Shown: positions 36,015 to 43,597 of the stretch, one piece after another | Layout of the letters: each line of letters starts with the position of its first letter | Numbering within the stretch: position 1 is the first letter of the stretch | Origin: an uncultured Pelagibacteraceae bacterium | Lineage (GTDB): Bacteria > Pseudomonadota > Alphaproteobacteria > Pelagibacterales > Pelagibacteraceae | Length of the DNA: 64,000 nt | Reading direction: 5' to 3' | NCBI GenBank assembly: GCA_902590915.1 | Contig: CACIYQ010000001.1 | Coordinates: 186,001-250,000, forward strand | The notes under the pieces: generated by a model | What the model was told of the DNA's origin: nothing | What the model saw: the letters and a program-made list of their open reading frames with translations, nothing else | Database searches by the model: none | Program-made: the position numbers and the translations under genes

Positions 36015-36301
36015 TTGCAATATTTTATTTAGTTTTACAAATTCTAAAACTCTATTCGTATGTTGTTATCGTCAACGTTGTTATAAGTTGGTTAATTGCT
36101 TTTAGTGTCTTAAATACACAAAATAGATTTGTATATTCTATATTAGAATTAAGCTATAGGCTTACAGATCCAATATTAAATAAAATCAGACGTTTTCTTC
36201 CAAATTTGGGTTCTTTAGATATATCTCCTATAATCCTTCTTATATTGATTTGGTTTATTGAAATGTGTATGAAGCTCTACATTGCGCCAATGATTTTTTA
36301 G
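36011..36301 (+). CDS. YggT family membrane protein
   Basis: The 96-residue protein has two hydrophobic segments. The helix-connecting motif YRLTDPILNKIRRFLPNLGSLDISPI is the YggT family signature, with the first segment SYVVIVNVVISWLIAF. It is translationally coupled to the MscS gene (4-bp overlap) and followed by folD. A common link to membrane stress is plausible from this context. Confidence 0.92.
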   Translation: MIAIFYLVLQILKLYSYVVIVNVVISWLIAFSVLNTQNRFVYSILELSYRLTDPILNKIRRFLPNLGSLDISPIILLILIWFIEMCMKLYIAPMIF

Positions 36302-36311
36302 AAAGATAAAA

Positions 36312-37157
36312 ATGATTTTAATAGACGGAAAGAAAGCTGCTGCAGAGTTAAGAGAAGAGCTTAAACATGAAGTTACAAGTTTAAAAGCTAAATATAATAG
36401 AGTGCCAGGTTTAACAGTTATCTTGATAGGAGATTTAACTCCAAGCCAAATTTATGTGAGAAATAAAGAAAAATCTGCAAATGAGGTAGGTTTAAAATCT
36501 GAAGTTATTAAATATCCAGATTCGGTAGAGGAAAAAACAGTATTAGAAAAAATTGAAGAATTAAATAAAGATGAAACAGTTTCAGGAATCCTAGTTCAGC
36601 TACCGCTGCCAAAACATATTGATAAACAAAAAGTTATTGAAACTATTTTACCGTCAAAAGATGTTGATGGATTTCATCCAATGAATGTAGGAAATCTTTC
36701 TTCTGGATATGAAAGTTCAGTGCCATGTACTCCTTTAGGTTGTTATTTATTAATCAAAAAAGTTGAGCCTAACTTAAAAGGAAAGAAAGCAGTAATAGTT
36801 GGAAGGTCAAATTTAAACGGAAAGCCAATGACGCAACTTCTTTTAAAAGAAAATTGCACAGTAACAATTACTCATTCAAAAACTAAAGACCTGAAAGCAG
36901 AATGTTTAGAGGCAGATATAATAGTTGCTGCTGTTGGAATTCCAGAGCTTGTCAAAGGTGACTGGGTTAAAAAAGATACGATAGTTATTGATGTAGGTAT
37001 AAATAAAACTGACAAAGGAATTGTTGGAGATGTTGATTTTGAAGAAGTTTCTAAAAATGCAAAAGCATTAACGCCAGTCCCAGGTGGCGTTGGACCTATG
37101 ACAATAGCTTGTTTATTGAAAAATACTATAGAGTGTTTCAAAAGATCGCAAATTTAG
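36312..37157 (+). CDS. folD: Methylenetetrahydrofolate dehydrogenase / cyclohydrolase
   Basis: FolD interconverts methylene-, methenyl- and formyl-tetrahydrofolate. The 281-residue protein has the catalytic YVRNKEKSANEVG segment with the active Lys, GILVQLPLPKHI, PSKDVDGFHPMNVG, VIVGRSNLNGKPM and the C-terminal PVPGGVGPMTIACLL. It supplies formyl-THF for PurH, also encoded in this window. Confidence 0.97.
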   Translation: MILIDGKKAAAELREELKHEVTSLKAKYNRVPGLTVILIGDLTPSQIYVRNKEKSANEVGLKSEVIKYPDSVEEKTVLEKIEELNKDETVSGILVQLPLPKHIDKQKVIETILPSKDVDGFHPMNVGNLSSGYESSVPCTPLGCYLLIKKVEPNLKGKKAVIVGRSNLNGKPMTQLLLKENCTVTITHSKTKDLKAECLEADIIVAAVGIPELVKGDWVKKDTIVIDVGINKTDKGIVGDVDFEEVSKNAKALTPVPGGVGPMTIACLLKNTIECFKRSQI

Positions 37158-37194
37158 CAATTAAATCTCACAATTTATTCTGTTACTCTAAGAT

Positions 37195-37398
37195 ATGAAA
37201 AAACCAAAGTATCCGTACAGGATTGCCATAATTTTTCTTTTATTAACTTTTCCAACAATTGGAGCTACTCAACTGGGTTGGTACCTTCACGACCAGCAAA
37301 CAGGTTTTGATTATGGAATGATTGTAGGTACAATTTCAGTAGTTTATGCAGCTTACTTATTGTACGAAAAAAAATGGAGAGAGGAAGACGAAGATTAG
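37195..37398 (+). CDS. Small two-helix membrane protein (67 aa)
   Basis: The 67-residue product has two hydrophobic segments, IAIIFLLLTFPTIGATQLGWY and MIVGTISVVYAAYLLY, and a strongly charged C-terminal tail (EKKWREEDED). It begins 37 bp after folD and ends 3 bp before the SHOCT-domain gene, so all are probably cotranscribed. I do not recognise the family. Confidence 0.75.
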   Translation: MKKPKYPYRIAIIFLLLTFPTIGATQLGWYLHDQQTGFDYGMIVGTISVVYAAYLLYEKKWREEDED

Positions 37399-37401
37399 TT
37401 T

Positions 37402-37668
37402 ATGGAAAAAATAATTTTTTTTGGCTTAGTAATACCAATTATGGCTTATGTACTATATTTAGGTGGTATGGCAATAATGAACGGATTTAATGCTAAAGAA
37501 GCCAATAGAGCAGAAAAAGAAGAGATCGAAGCGGAGACTAAATCAACCATTTCAACCGATAATAGTTCATTAAGTGATGAGTTAGCAAAATTAAATAGTT
37601 TGCGTGAAAGTGGAGTGCTAACCCAAGAAGAGTTTGAGAAAGCAAAAAACAAATTACTAAATTCTTAA
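37402..37668 (+). CDS. SHOCT domain membrane protein
   Basis: The 88-residue protein has one N-terminal membrane helix (FFGLVIPIMAYVLYLGGMAI) and an acidic linker. The C-terminal SHOCT domain has the sequence LSDELAKLNSLRESGVLTQEEFEKAKNKLL. SHOCT domains are short oligomerisation modules without a known catalytic role. It lies one base before the dioxygenase gene. Confidence 0.88.
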   Translation: MEKIIFFGLVIPIMAYVLYLGGMAIMNGFNAKEANRAEKEEIEAETKSTISTDNSSLSDELAKLNSLRESGVLTQEEFEKAKNKLLNS

Positions 37669-37669
37669 G

Positions 37670-38461
37670 ATGATAAGAATTATTCCCAATAAAAATAATA
37701 TTGGGGCTGAGATTGACACTGATCTTCAAAAACTTTCAAAAGAAAATTTCAAAATCATTATTAATGCTCTAAATAAATATGGAATGATTTTTTTTAGAAG
37801 ACAAAATCTTTCCTCTAAACATTATGTTGAGTTTGCTAAAAATTTTGGAAAACTTGCAGATTATCCAAGATTAAAAGGATTAAACAAAAAATATCCTCAG
37901 ATAACTGTTGTTCAAAGAAAAGAAAGCGATAAAGGACCAAGTTTTGGTGAACAGTTTCACACAGATTCTATTTATACAAAAAAACCACCAAGATTTACTA
38001 TGTTGCTATCAAAATTAGTTCCCAAAAAAGGAAAAGCAAATACAGAGTTTTGTTCACAATATCATGCTTTTAAAAATCTAACTGAACCTATGAAACGAAA
38101 ATTATCAAGTTTAAAGGGGGTTTATTCCTCTGAGGGTCCAATTTCAATTACCACAAAAGAGAGAGTAAAAGAGAAAGGGAAAAAAATAAAAGAATTAAAA
38201 TCTACTCATAAAATTATAAGAAAAATAAGTTCAAATTATGCAATCTATTCTAGCCCAGGTCATTTAGTTGGATTTCAGCCAAAAATTAAAAATGAAGTTG
38301 ATTTAAAAAAAAAATTATTCAAACACCAAATTAAAAAAAAATTTCAATATTCACTGGAATGGGAAAAAAATCAATTAGCTATTTGGGATAACAGATCCAT
38401 GTTGCATCAAGCTACACCTTTTAAAGGTAATAGAATTATGCACAGAATAACAATTCTTTAA
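37670..38461 (+). CDS. TauD/TfdA family Fe(II)/2-oxoglutarate dioxygenase
   Basis: The 263-residue protein has the iron-binding HxD in GEQFHTDSIY near residue 90. The distal His is in DNRSMLHQATPF near residue 245, and the 2-oxoglutarate-binding Arg is in the following MHRITI. The N-terminal GMIFFRRQNLSSKHYVEFAKNFG is also typical. The substrate is unknown; taurine, alkyl sulfates and organophosphonates are among family substrates. It converges with the sugar dehydrogenase gene, overlapping it by 4 bp. Confidence 0.9.
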   Translation: MIRIIPNKNNIGAEIDTDLQKLSKENFKIIINALNKYGMIFFRRQNLSSKHYVEFAKNFGKLADYPRLKGLNKKYPQITVVQRKESDKGPSFGEQFHTDSIYTKKPPRFTMLLSKLVPKKGKANTEFCSQYHAFKNLTEPMKRKLSSLKGVYSSEGPISITTKERVKEKGKKIKELKSTHKIIRKISSNYAIYSSPGHLVGFQPKIKNEVDLKKKLFKHQIKKKFQYSLEWEKNQLAIWDNRSMLHQATPFKGNRIMHRITIL

Positions 38462-39522
38462 TTTTTTTCCATTAACCACAAACTATCATTTGCTAAAAAA
38501 TAAATTTTACCATTTTCAGGATGAACCTGGATATCTCTTAGCCTTCCAATTTTATTTTTAAAAATTAGACTTTCTTTAACATTTGATAGGTCACTAAAAT
38601 CAAGAGCTCTAAGGGATTTATCTTTCAAAGAAGTTACCAAAGCGAGACCATTCCATTCTTTAAATTCTGAACCTTTGTAAATTGTGATGGCACTAGTTGC
38701 AATTGAAGGAACCCAGTATTTAATAGCTTTTGTAAACCCAGGCTTCCATTTTGGTCCAATTTTGCTGCCTGAATAATTTGTTCCACCCCAACCTAAAATT
38801 TTCCATCCATAGTTTTCACCTTTTTTTGCCTCACCAAACCAGTCGCCTCCTTTAGCGCCGTGATTACTCATATAAATCTTTCCATCAAAAGGAGATAGGG
38901 CTAAACCTTGAGGGTTTCTAATACCTATTTGATATATTTCTGGGAGCCAATCTGATTTTCCTTCAAACTTAGGATTATCTTTTGGAATACTTCCATCTAG
39001 ATGAATTCTAATAATACTTCCAGGATGTTGAGATGGATCTTGTGCAATCATACCTTGTCCTCTTTCACCAGCAGATGCAAATAAATAATTATCTTTAATA
39101 GCAAGCCTTGATCCAAAATGATAACCCGAGTCAATTGGAGGATACGCCTGAAAGATATTTTCAAATTTTAACTCTCTTTTATCAAACATTGCCTTTGCAA
39201 TTGAAGTACTTGTTTTCCAGTTTGATCTATTTTCCGAGTATGAAATCCAAACCGTATTGTCTTGATAAATAATATCTAGCAACCCACCTTGACCAACTAC
39301 TAAAAAATCTAAATTATGTTTAACCTCGAAAATTTCTTTTGAAAGAATGTTAATAATCTTAATTTTTCCACTTTTTTCAGTAACTATAATTTCATTTTCA
39401 CTGATAAAAGATGAACCCCATGGGTCATTAAGTTCGGCTATATTTTCAAACTTAAAATTATCTGAGAAGGAAAAAGTATGATTTAAAAAAAATAAAAAAA
39501 TTGTTAGAAATGTAATTTTCAT
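38458..39522 (-). CDS. PQQ-dependent sugar dehydrogenase (GSDH family)
   Basis: The 354-residue protein has a signal peptide (MKITFLTIFLFFLNHTFSFS) and a six-bladed propeller. LNDPWGSSFISENEIIVTEKSGKI is the first blade, GLLDIIYQ the second, and the active-site region reads YHFGSRLAIKDNYLF. The family IGIRNPQGLALSPFDGKIYMSNHGAKGGDW is very clear. These periplasmic enzymes oxidise aldose sugars with PQQ. Whether this genome makes PQQ cannot be seen here. Confidence 0.92.
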   Translation of the reverse strand: MKITFLTIFLFFLNHTFSFSDNFKFENIAELNDPWGSSFISENEIIVTEKSGKIKIINILSKEIFEVKHNLDFLVVGQGGLLDIIYQDNTVWISYSENRSNWKTSTSIAKAMFDKRELKFENIFQAYPPIDSGYHFGSRLAIKDNYLFASAGERGQGMIAQDPSQHPGSIIRIHLDGSIPKDNPKFEGKSDWLPEIYQIGIRNPQGLALSPFDGKIYMSNHGAKGGDWFGEAKKGENYGWKILGWGGTNYSGSKIGPKWKPGFTKAIKYWVPSIATSAITIYKGSEFKEWNGLALVTSLKDKSLRALDFSDLSNVKESLIFKNKIGRLRDIQVHPENGKIYFLANDSLWLMEKN

Positions 39523-39525
39523 AAT

Positions 39526-40242
39526 TTATTGAGATCTTCCTTGAAAATAGTATTCTTTATTTTTGTTTAATTTGACTATATCTTTTGTATCAAACCATTT
39601 GTCACCAAAAACACTAATATTTCCTTTCACTCTTAGAGTATTGTTAACAATTTTAGTTTCACAGTAAGTTTTATTTCCCATTAATGTTCCAGTAAGAGCA
39701 CGTTTTTTATATTTCATCACAGTTTTTATATCGTTAAAAGTTGTATTAATTGCACATGGTCCAATTTCAGTCATGCCCCAATTTACCATAAAGTTGCACC
39801 CTTTTTTGACATAATCTATTATTAATTTCCACTCAACTGGTTCACTGCCACAAGTTATCCATAAATTTTTTAAATCTAGATTTTTAAAAGACTTTGTTAA
39901 TGAAATGGCTTTCGCATGGTTGGGTGTAATATGTGTATGTGTAAATTTTTTAACTTTTTTACAAAAATTATATGCGTTAAATTTTTCTATTAATATTTCA
40001 GCTCCTACTTCGTAACCTGGTAAAGTTTGTGCCAAAAGTCCACCCGCATGTTCCATTTTACATACTGTGTATATTTTACTTTTAGAGGAGATTTTTTGGC
40101 ATTCTCTTGAAATTTCATTCGCGTATTTTAATTTTCTTGGAGACTGAAAAATTTTTTTTTGTGGGCCGGTAGTACCACTGGACTTGATTTCAATTCCGTT
40201 TTTCAATATCTGAGCTAAATTGTTTTTCTGTTCCATCCACAA
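39526..40242 (-). CDS. Lid-less, N-terminally short adenylate-forming (ANL) enzyme
   Basis: The 238-residue protein keeps the AMP-binding motifs. A3 is IKSSGTTGPQKK at about 19-30, A5 is NWGMTE at 154-159 and A7 is WFDTKDI at 216-222. It begins only about 20 residues before A3 and ends at A8 (QGRS), so it lacks the first ATP-grasp half and the whole C-terminal lid with its catalytic Lys. The closest overall style is MenE-like acyl-CoA synthetases. Its start overlaps the DUF6356-like gene by 53 bp, and a later start is possible. Function is unknown. Confidence 0.75.
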   Translation of the reverse strand: MWMEQKNNLAQILKNGIEIKSSGTTGPQKKIFQSPRKLKYANEISRECQKISSKSKIYTVCKMEHAGGLLAQTLPGYEVGAEILIEKFNAYNFCKKVKKFTHTHITPNHAKAISLTKSFKNLDLKNLWITCGSEPVEWKLIIDYVKKGCNFMVNWGMTEIGPCAINTTFNDIKTVMKYKKRALTGTLMGNKTYCETKIVNNTLRVKGNISVFGDKWFDTKDIVKLNKNKEYYFQGRSQ

Positions 40243-40411
40243 TTTTTTTTGCTAACTTGTAGGGTGTAAATGCAAAAATCCAAGGAAAAAAACTATGTAT
40301 CACACCTGTAAAAAAAATTAATAAAGCTAAAAGATTATAGTAACTAGCGTACAAAAAATGTTTTATCCAACTTGAGTTAATTTTTTTTAAATGATGAATA
40401 TCAAAGTCCAT
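40190..40411 (-). CDS. DUF6356-like small membrane protein
   Basis: I use the ATG at 40411, which gives 73 residues beginning MDFDIHHLKKINSSWIKHFL. A single or double hydrophobic segment follows (SYYNLLALLIFFTGVIHSFFPWIFAF), then TPYKLAKKIVDGTEKQF. The pattern of a charged HW-x-HF start, a central helix and a Pro-containing end resembles DUF6356 proteins of alphaproteobacteria. It lies between the SDR and ANL genes with short overlaps, implying a shared operon. Confidence 0.7.
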   Translation of the reverse strand: MDFDIHHLKKINSSWIKHFLYASYYNLLALLIFFTGVIHSFFPWIFAFTPYKLAKKIVDGTEKQFSSDIEKRN

Positions 40412-40412
40412 T

Positions 40413-41123
40413 TCAAGAAAGTTTAGATCTACCACCATCAACAGCAATTATCTGACCAGTAACCCAAGAGCTATCTTCTGTAATTAAAAATTTAGCTAAC
40501 GAAGCTGAGTCTTTACCTTCACCCAACCTTTTCAAAGGGTGAGCTTTTGCAATACCCTCTGCTATCGCTGTATTTTTCAACATAGGTTCTGCAATTTTAG
40601 ATTTTGTTAAACTCGGAGCAACACAATTTACTCTAATGTGCGGAGCAAATTCTGCAGCAAGAGAAACTGTTAAACCTTCAACAGCTGCTTTTGTAGATGC
40701 GATTATGGTATGATTAGTAAAACCCCTTTGTGCAGCAACACTTGAAAATAAAACAATTGAACCTTTGTTCTTTTTTAAACTTTCTTGATATGCTTTGATA
40801 GTCTCAACTGCTGAATACAAATTTAGCTTCATACATTTAGTGAAATCTTCTTCCTTTACCATTCTTAAAGGTTTTAAATCAATTGAACCAACACAGTAAG
40901 CAACCCCTTTTATTTCTGGTACATCAGCTTTGACTTTTTCTATAAAGCCTTCTTCCAAAACATCAGCAACAGTAAATGAGCATCCCAACTTACCTGCAAT
41001 AGCGCTTACTTCACTTTCGTTCCTTGCGACTAAATGAATGTCATTACCAGAATCTTTTAATTGTTCTGAGAGGTTAGAACCAATAGATCCTGTCGCACCG
41101 AAAATGAGATATTTTTCTGACAT
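40413..41123 (-). CDS. SDR family protein lacking the catalytic Tyr
   Basis: The 236-residue protein has the SDR fold: cofactor loop GATGSIGS at 9-16, AYCVGSI near 75-81 in place of NNAG, and a C-terminal VTGQIIAVDGG. The Ser is present at 127/128 and the Lys at 145, but the Tyr expected at 141 is Ile, so YxxxK reads IASTK. Catalysis would need another acid, or the protein may be a binding protein. It heads the leftward SDR-DUF6356-ANL operon and is divergent from the photolyase. Confidence 0.88.
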   Translation of the reverse strand: MSEKYLIFGATGSIGSNLSEQLKDSGNDIHLVARNESEVSAIAGKLGCSFTVADVLEEGFIEKVKADVPEIKGVAYCVGSIDLKPLRMVKEEDFTKCMKLNLYSAVETIKAYQESLKKNKGSIVLFSSVAAQRGFTNHTIIASTKAAVEGLTVSLAAEFAPHIRVNCVAPSLTKSKIAEPMLKNTAIAEGIAKAHPLKRLGEGKDSASLAKFLITEDSSWVTGQIIAVDGGRSKLS

Positions 41124-41150
41124 AAAAATTTTTATTAGTTATATTTAATC

Positions 41151-42641
41151 ATGAAGTTATTTTTTATACTTGGTAATCAGTTATTTCCAATAAAATACAT
41201 CGACCGCTACAAAAAAGACCATACTTTCTTTATGGCAGAAGACAAAGGTTTATGTACCTATGAAAAACACCATAAGCAAAAAATTCTTTTGTTCTTATCT
41301 TCTATGCGGTCCTACGCAGATAGTCTTAAGAAAAATAAATTTAAATTAGAATATTCAAAAATTGAAGATAGAGAATTTAGTGAAGATTATTTAAAAAAAT
41401 TAAAAAAAATTATTACCCAAAAAAAAATCAAGGAAGTATCTAGCTTTGAGATAGAAGACAAACCTTTTGAACAAAAGATTTCCATGTTTTTTAAAAAGGA
41501 AAAGATTGATTGGAATATCCTCCAAACACCAATGTTTTTAAATTCTCGTGAAGAATTTAAAAAATATCTAGGAAACTCAAAAAAACCATTTATGGCAACT
41601 TTTTACAAAGAGGTAAGAAAAAAATCAGGAATACTAATGGGATCAGATGGTAATCCAATTGGTGGTAAGTGGAGCTTTGATGAAGATAATAGAAATAAAT
41701 TACCCAAAGATATTTCAATACCTAAATTTCCTAAAATTAAAGAGACAAATCATACAAAAAAATTAAAGCCTATTATTGAAAAGTTATTCAAAGACCATCC
41801 AGGTAATACAGATCATTTTTGGTTTGCAACAGAATATGATGATGTTGTCAAACTTTTGAATTTTTTTATAAAAGAGAAATCAAATTTATTTGGTGACTAT
41901 GAAGATGCTGTAGATCAAAAAGATAATATTCTTTTTCATAGTGCTTTAAGTCCATATATTAACCTTGGGCTAATAACACCTGAATTAATAATTCACAAAG
42001 TTTTAGATTTTCATAAAAGAAATAAAATAAAAATGAATTCTTTGGAAGGTTATATCCGTCAGGTAATTGGTTGGAGGGAGTTTATGAGAGGTATTTATCA
42101 GGGTTATTCTAAAGAAATGGAAACTAGAAATTTCTTTAAACAAAATAGAAAAATGAAAAACTCTTGGTACGAAGGAAATACTGGCATTCCACCATTAGAC
42201 TATGCAATTAAGAATGCAGTTGATTATGGTTGGTCACATCATATCGAAAGATTAATGATCTTATCTAATATTATGAACTTGTGTGAGATTAAGCCTACCA
42301 TTGTTTATAAATGGTTTATGGAAATGTTTGTCGACTCATCTGACTGGGTGATGGTTCCAAACGTTTATGGAATGGGACTGTTTAGCGATGGAGGTATTTT
42401 TGCAACCAAACCTTATATATGTGGATCCGCATATTTTATGAAAATGATGGATTTTAAAAAAGGAGAGTGGTGTAATACTATGGACGGACTTTATTGGAGA
42501 TTTATAGATAGAAATAGAAAATTTTTTTTGAAAAATCCTCGTTTATCAATGATGGTTCGTATTTTTGATAAAATGAAAGATGAAAGAAAAAAACTAATTC
42601 TTTCAGAGGCTGATAAATTTATTAGACAAAATACTATTTAA
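41151..42641 (+). CDS. Cryptochrome/photolyase family protein (long, PhrB/CryB-related)
   Basis: The 496-residue protein has the antenna-type domain at 1-150 (FILGNQLFP start) and the FAD-binding helical domain after 200. The latter includes [52 protein letters not shown] and [24 protein letters not shown]. It matches the bacterial (6-4) photolyase/CryB group. The four Fe-S Cys ligands of PhrB are mostly absent: the DYCxxC region is replaced by DFKKGEWC near 434-441. It is translationally coupled to a DUF2256 gene, the usual partner. Confidence 0.9.
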   Translation: MKLFFILGNQLFPIKYIDRYKKDHTFFMAEDKGLCTYEKHHKQKILLFLSSMRSYADSLKKNKFKLEYSKIEDREFSEDYLKKLKKIITQKKIKEVSSFEIEDKPFEQKISMFFKKEKIDWNILQTPMFLNSREEFKKYLGNSKKPFMATFYKEVRKKSGILMGSDGNPIGGKWSFDEDNRNKLPKDISIPKFPKIKETNHTKKLKPIIEKLFKDHPGNTDHFWFATEYDDVVKLLNFFIKEKSNLFGDYEDAVDQKDNILFHSALSPYINLGLITPELIIHKVLDFHKRNKIKMNSLEGYIRQVIGWREFMRGIYQGYSKEMETRNFFKQNRKMKNSWYEGNTGIPPLDYAIKNAVDYGWSHHIERLMILSNIMNLCEIKPTIVYKWFMEMFVDSSDWVMVPNVYGMGLFSDGGIFATKPYICGSAYFMKMMDFKKGEWCNTMDGLYWRFIDRNRKFFLKNPRLSMMVRIFDKMKDERKKLILSEADKFIRQNTI

Positions 42642-42763
42642 TGAAAAAAGAAAATTTGCCGTCTAAAACTTGTCCTGTTTGCAAAAGACCTTTTACATGG
42701 CGAAAAAAATGGAGGCTTAATTGGCATAAGGTAAAGTATTGTTCCAAAAAGTGCTCTAAGTGA
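42641..42763 (+). CDS. DUF2256 zinc-ribbon-like small protein (40 aa)
   Basis: The ATG overlaps the photolyase stop (TAATG). The 40-residue product has two Cys pairs, CPVC at 11-14 and CSKKC at 34-38. Between them lies the basic aromatic [17 protein letters not shown] segment, which matches DUF2256. These proteins are almost always encoded next to cryptochrome/photolyase genes. They are probably zinc-binding and could bind nucleic acid, but the role is unproven. Confidence 0.9.
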   Translation: MKKENLPSKTCPVCKRPFTWRKKWRLNWHKVKYCSKKCSK

Positions 42764-43176
42764 TCTACTTATCGTTATTTGTAATATCTTTTTTAGCAGC
42801 AACTATTTTACCATTTTCTTCCGAACTTACATTAGCAGGGTTAATTGTAACATCAAATTATGATAATTTATTATTGTTAATCGTTGCAAGCTTCGGAAAT
42901 GTCTTAGGATCTGTTGTTAATTGGGCTTTAGGATTTTACTCAAGAAATCTTAGTTCAAAAAAATGGTTTCCATTTAAAGAAACACAAATAGAAAAATCAT
43001 CAAAATGGTTTAGAAAGTTTGGCAAATGGTCTTTATTATTTGCTTGGGTCCCTGTTTTAGGTGATCCATTAACTTTAATTGCAGGTTTATTGAGAGTTAA
43101 ATTTTTAGATTTTATTATTTTAGTAGCAATTGGAAAAGTAAGTAGATACCTTGTTGTCTTCTATTTGATTGGTTAA
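42760..43176 (+). CDS. YqaA family (SNARE-associated/DedA-like) membrane protein
   Basis: The 138-residue protein begins with a GTG that overlaps the DUF2256 stop by 4 bp. It has about four hydrophobic segments and the YqaA-type [16 protein letters not shown] and [18 protein letters not shown]. The family is related to DedA flippase-like proteins, and its function is not established. The overlap with DUF2256 puts it in the photolyase operon. Confidence 0.88.
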   Translation: MIYLSLFVISFLAATILPFSSELTLAGLIVTSNYDNLLLLIVASFGNVLGSVVNWALGFYSRNLSSKKWFPFKETQIEKSSKWFRKFGKWSLLFAWVPVLGDPLTLIAGLLRVKFLDFIILVAIGKVSRYLVVFYLIG

Positions 43177-43179
43177 GTA

Positions 43180-43269
43180 ATGAACGTAAAAATTGAAGAC
43201 CCAAATTATATCAAAGATATAGATTATTATTCTAAAACACTTTGTTATAATTTTAAAAAACTTTTATGA
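43180..43269 (+). CDS. Possible 29-aa ORF in the photolyase operon
   Basis: The ATG is 3 bp after the YqaA-like stop. The 29-codon frame (MNVKIEDPNYIKDIDYYSKT, then LCYNFKKLL) ends in a 4-bp ATGA overlap with the next gene. The exact coupling on both sides is what favours translation. There is no recognised domain, and the small size makes chance likely. Confidence 0.3.
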   Translation: MNVKIEDPNYIKDIDYYSKTLCYNFKKLL

Positions 43270-43487
43270 ATAATAAAATTTTTGAATGGGCAGGAGTTAT
43301 TACTGCAATATTGTATTCATTATTTGTAGCTATGAATATTGGTATAGAGTTTTTTGGTTTTTGCTTATTACTTATATCTGCAATCTTAATAGGAATTTGG
43401 GCCTATAGGGGCGGTCATAAGGGAATTTTATTTCTACAATTTTTTTATGCGACAGCTGGTATTATTGGAATGTTTAGATGGTTTTAA
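43266..43487 (+). CDS. Small membrane protein (73 aa)
   Basis: The product has three hydrophobic segments: WAGVITAILYSLFVAMNIG, FFGFCLLLISAILIGIWAY and LFLQFFYATAGIIGMFRW. The pattern resembles one half of nicotinamide riboside/PnuC-like or SemiSWEET-sized proteins, but I cannot assign it to either. It is the last gene of the rightward photolyase operon. Confidence 0.7.
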   Translation: MNNKIFEWAGVITAILYSLFVAMNIGIEFFGFCLLLISAILIGIWAYRGGHKGILFLQFFYATAGIIGMFRWF

Positions 43488-43597
43488 ATTAATCTTATTT
43501 TAAAAAAAAATAAATAATATCGTAATATTTATTTTCTAGTAAGTAATTATGTTTATTACATTACTTTCTTTTTTATCAATTTTTTTTCTAAGTTTTC

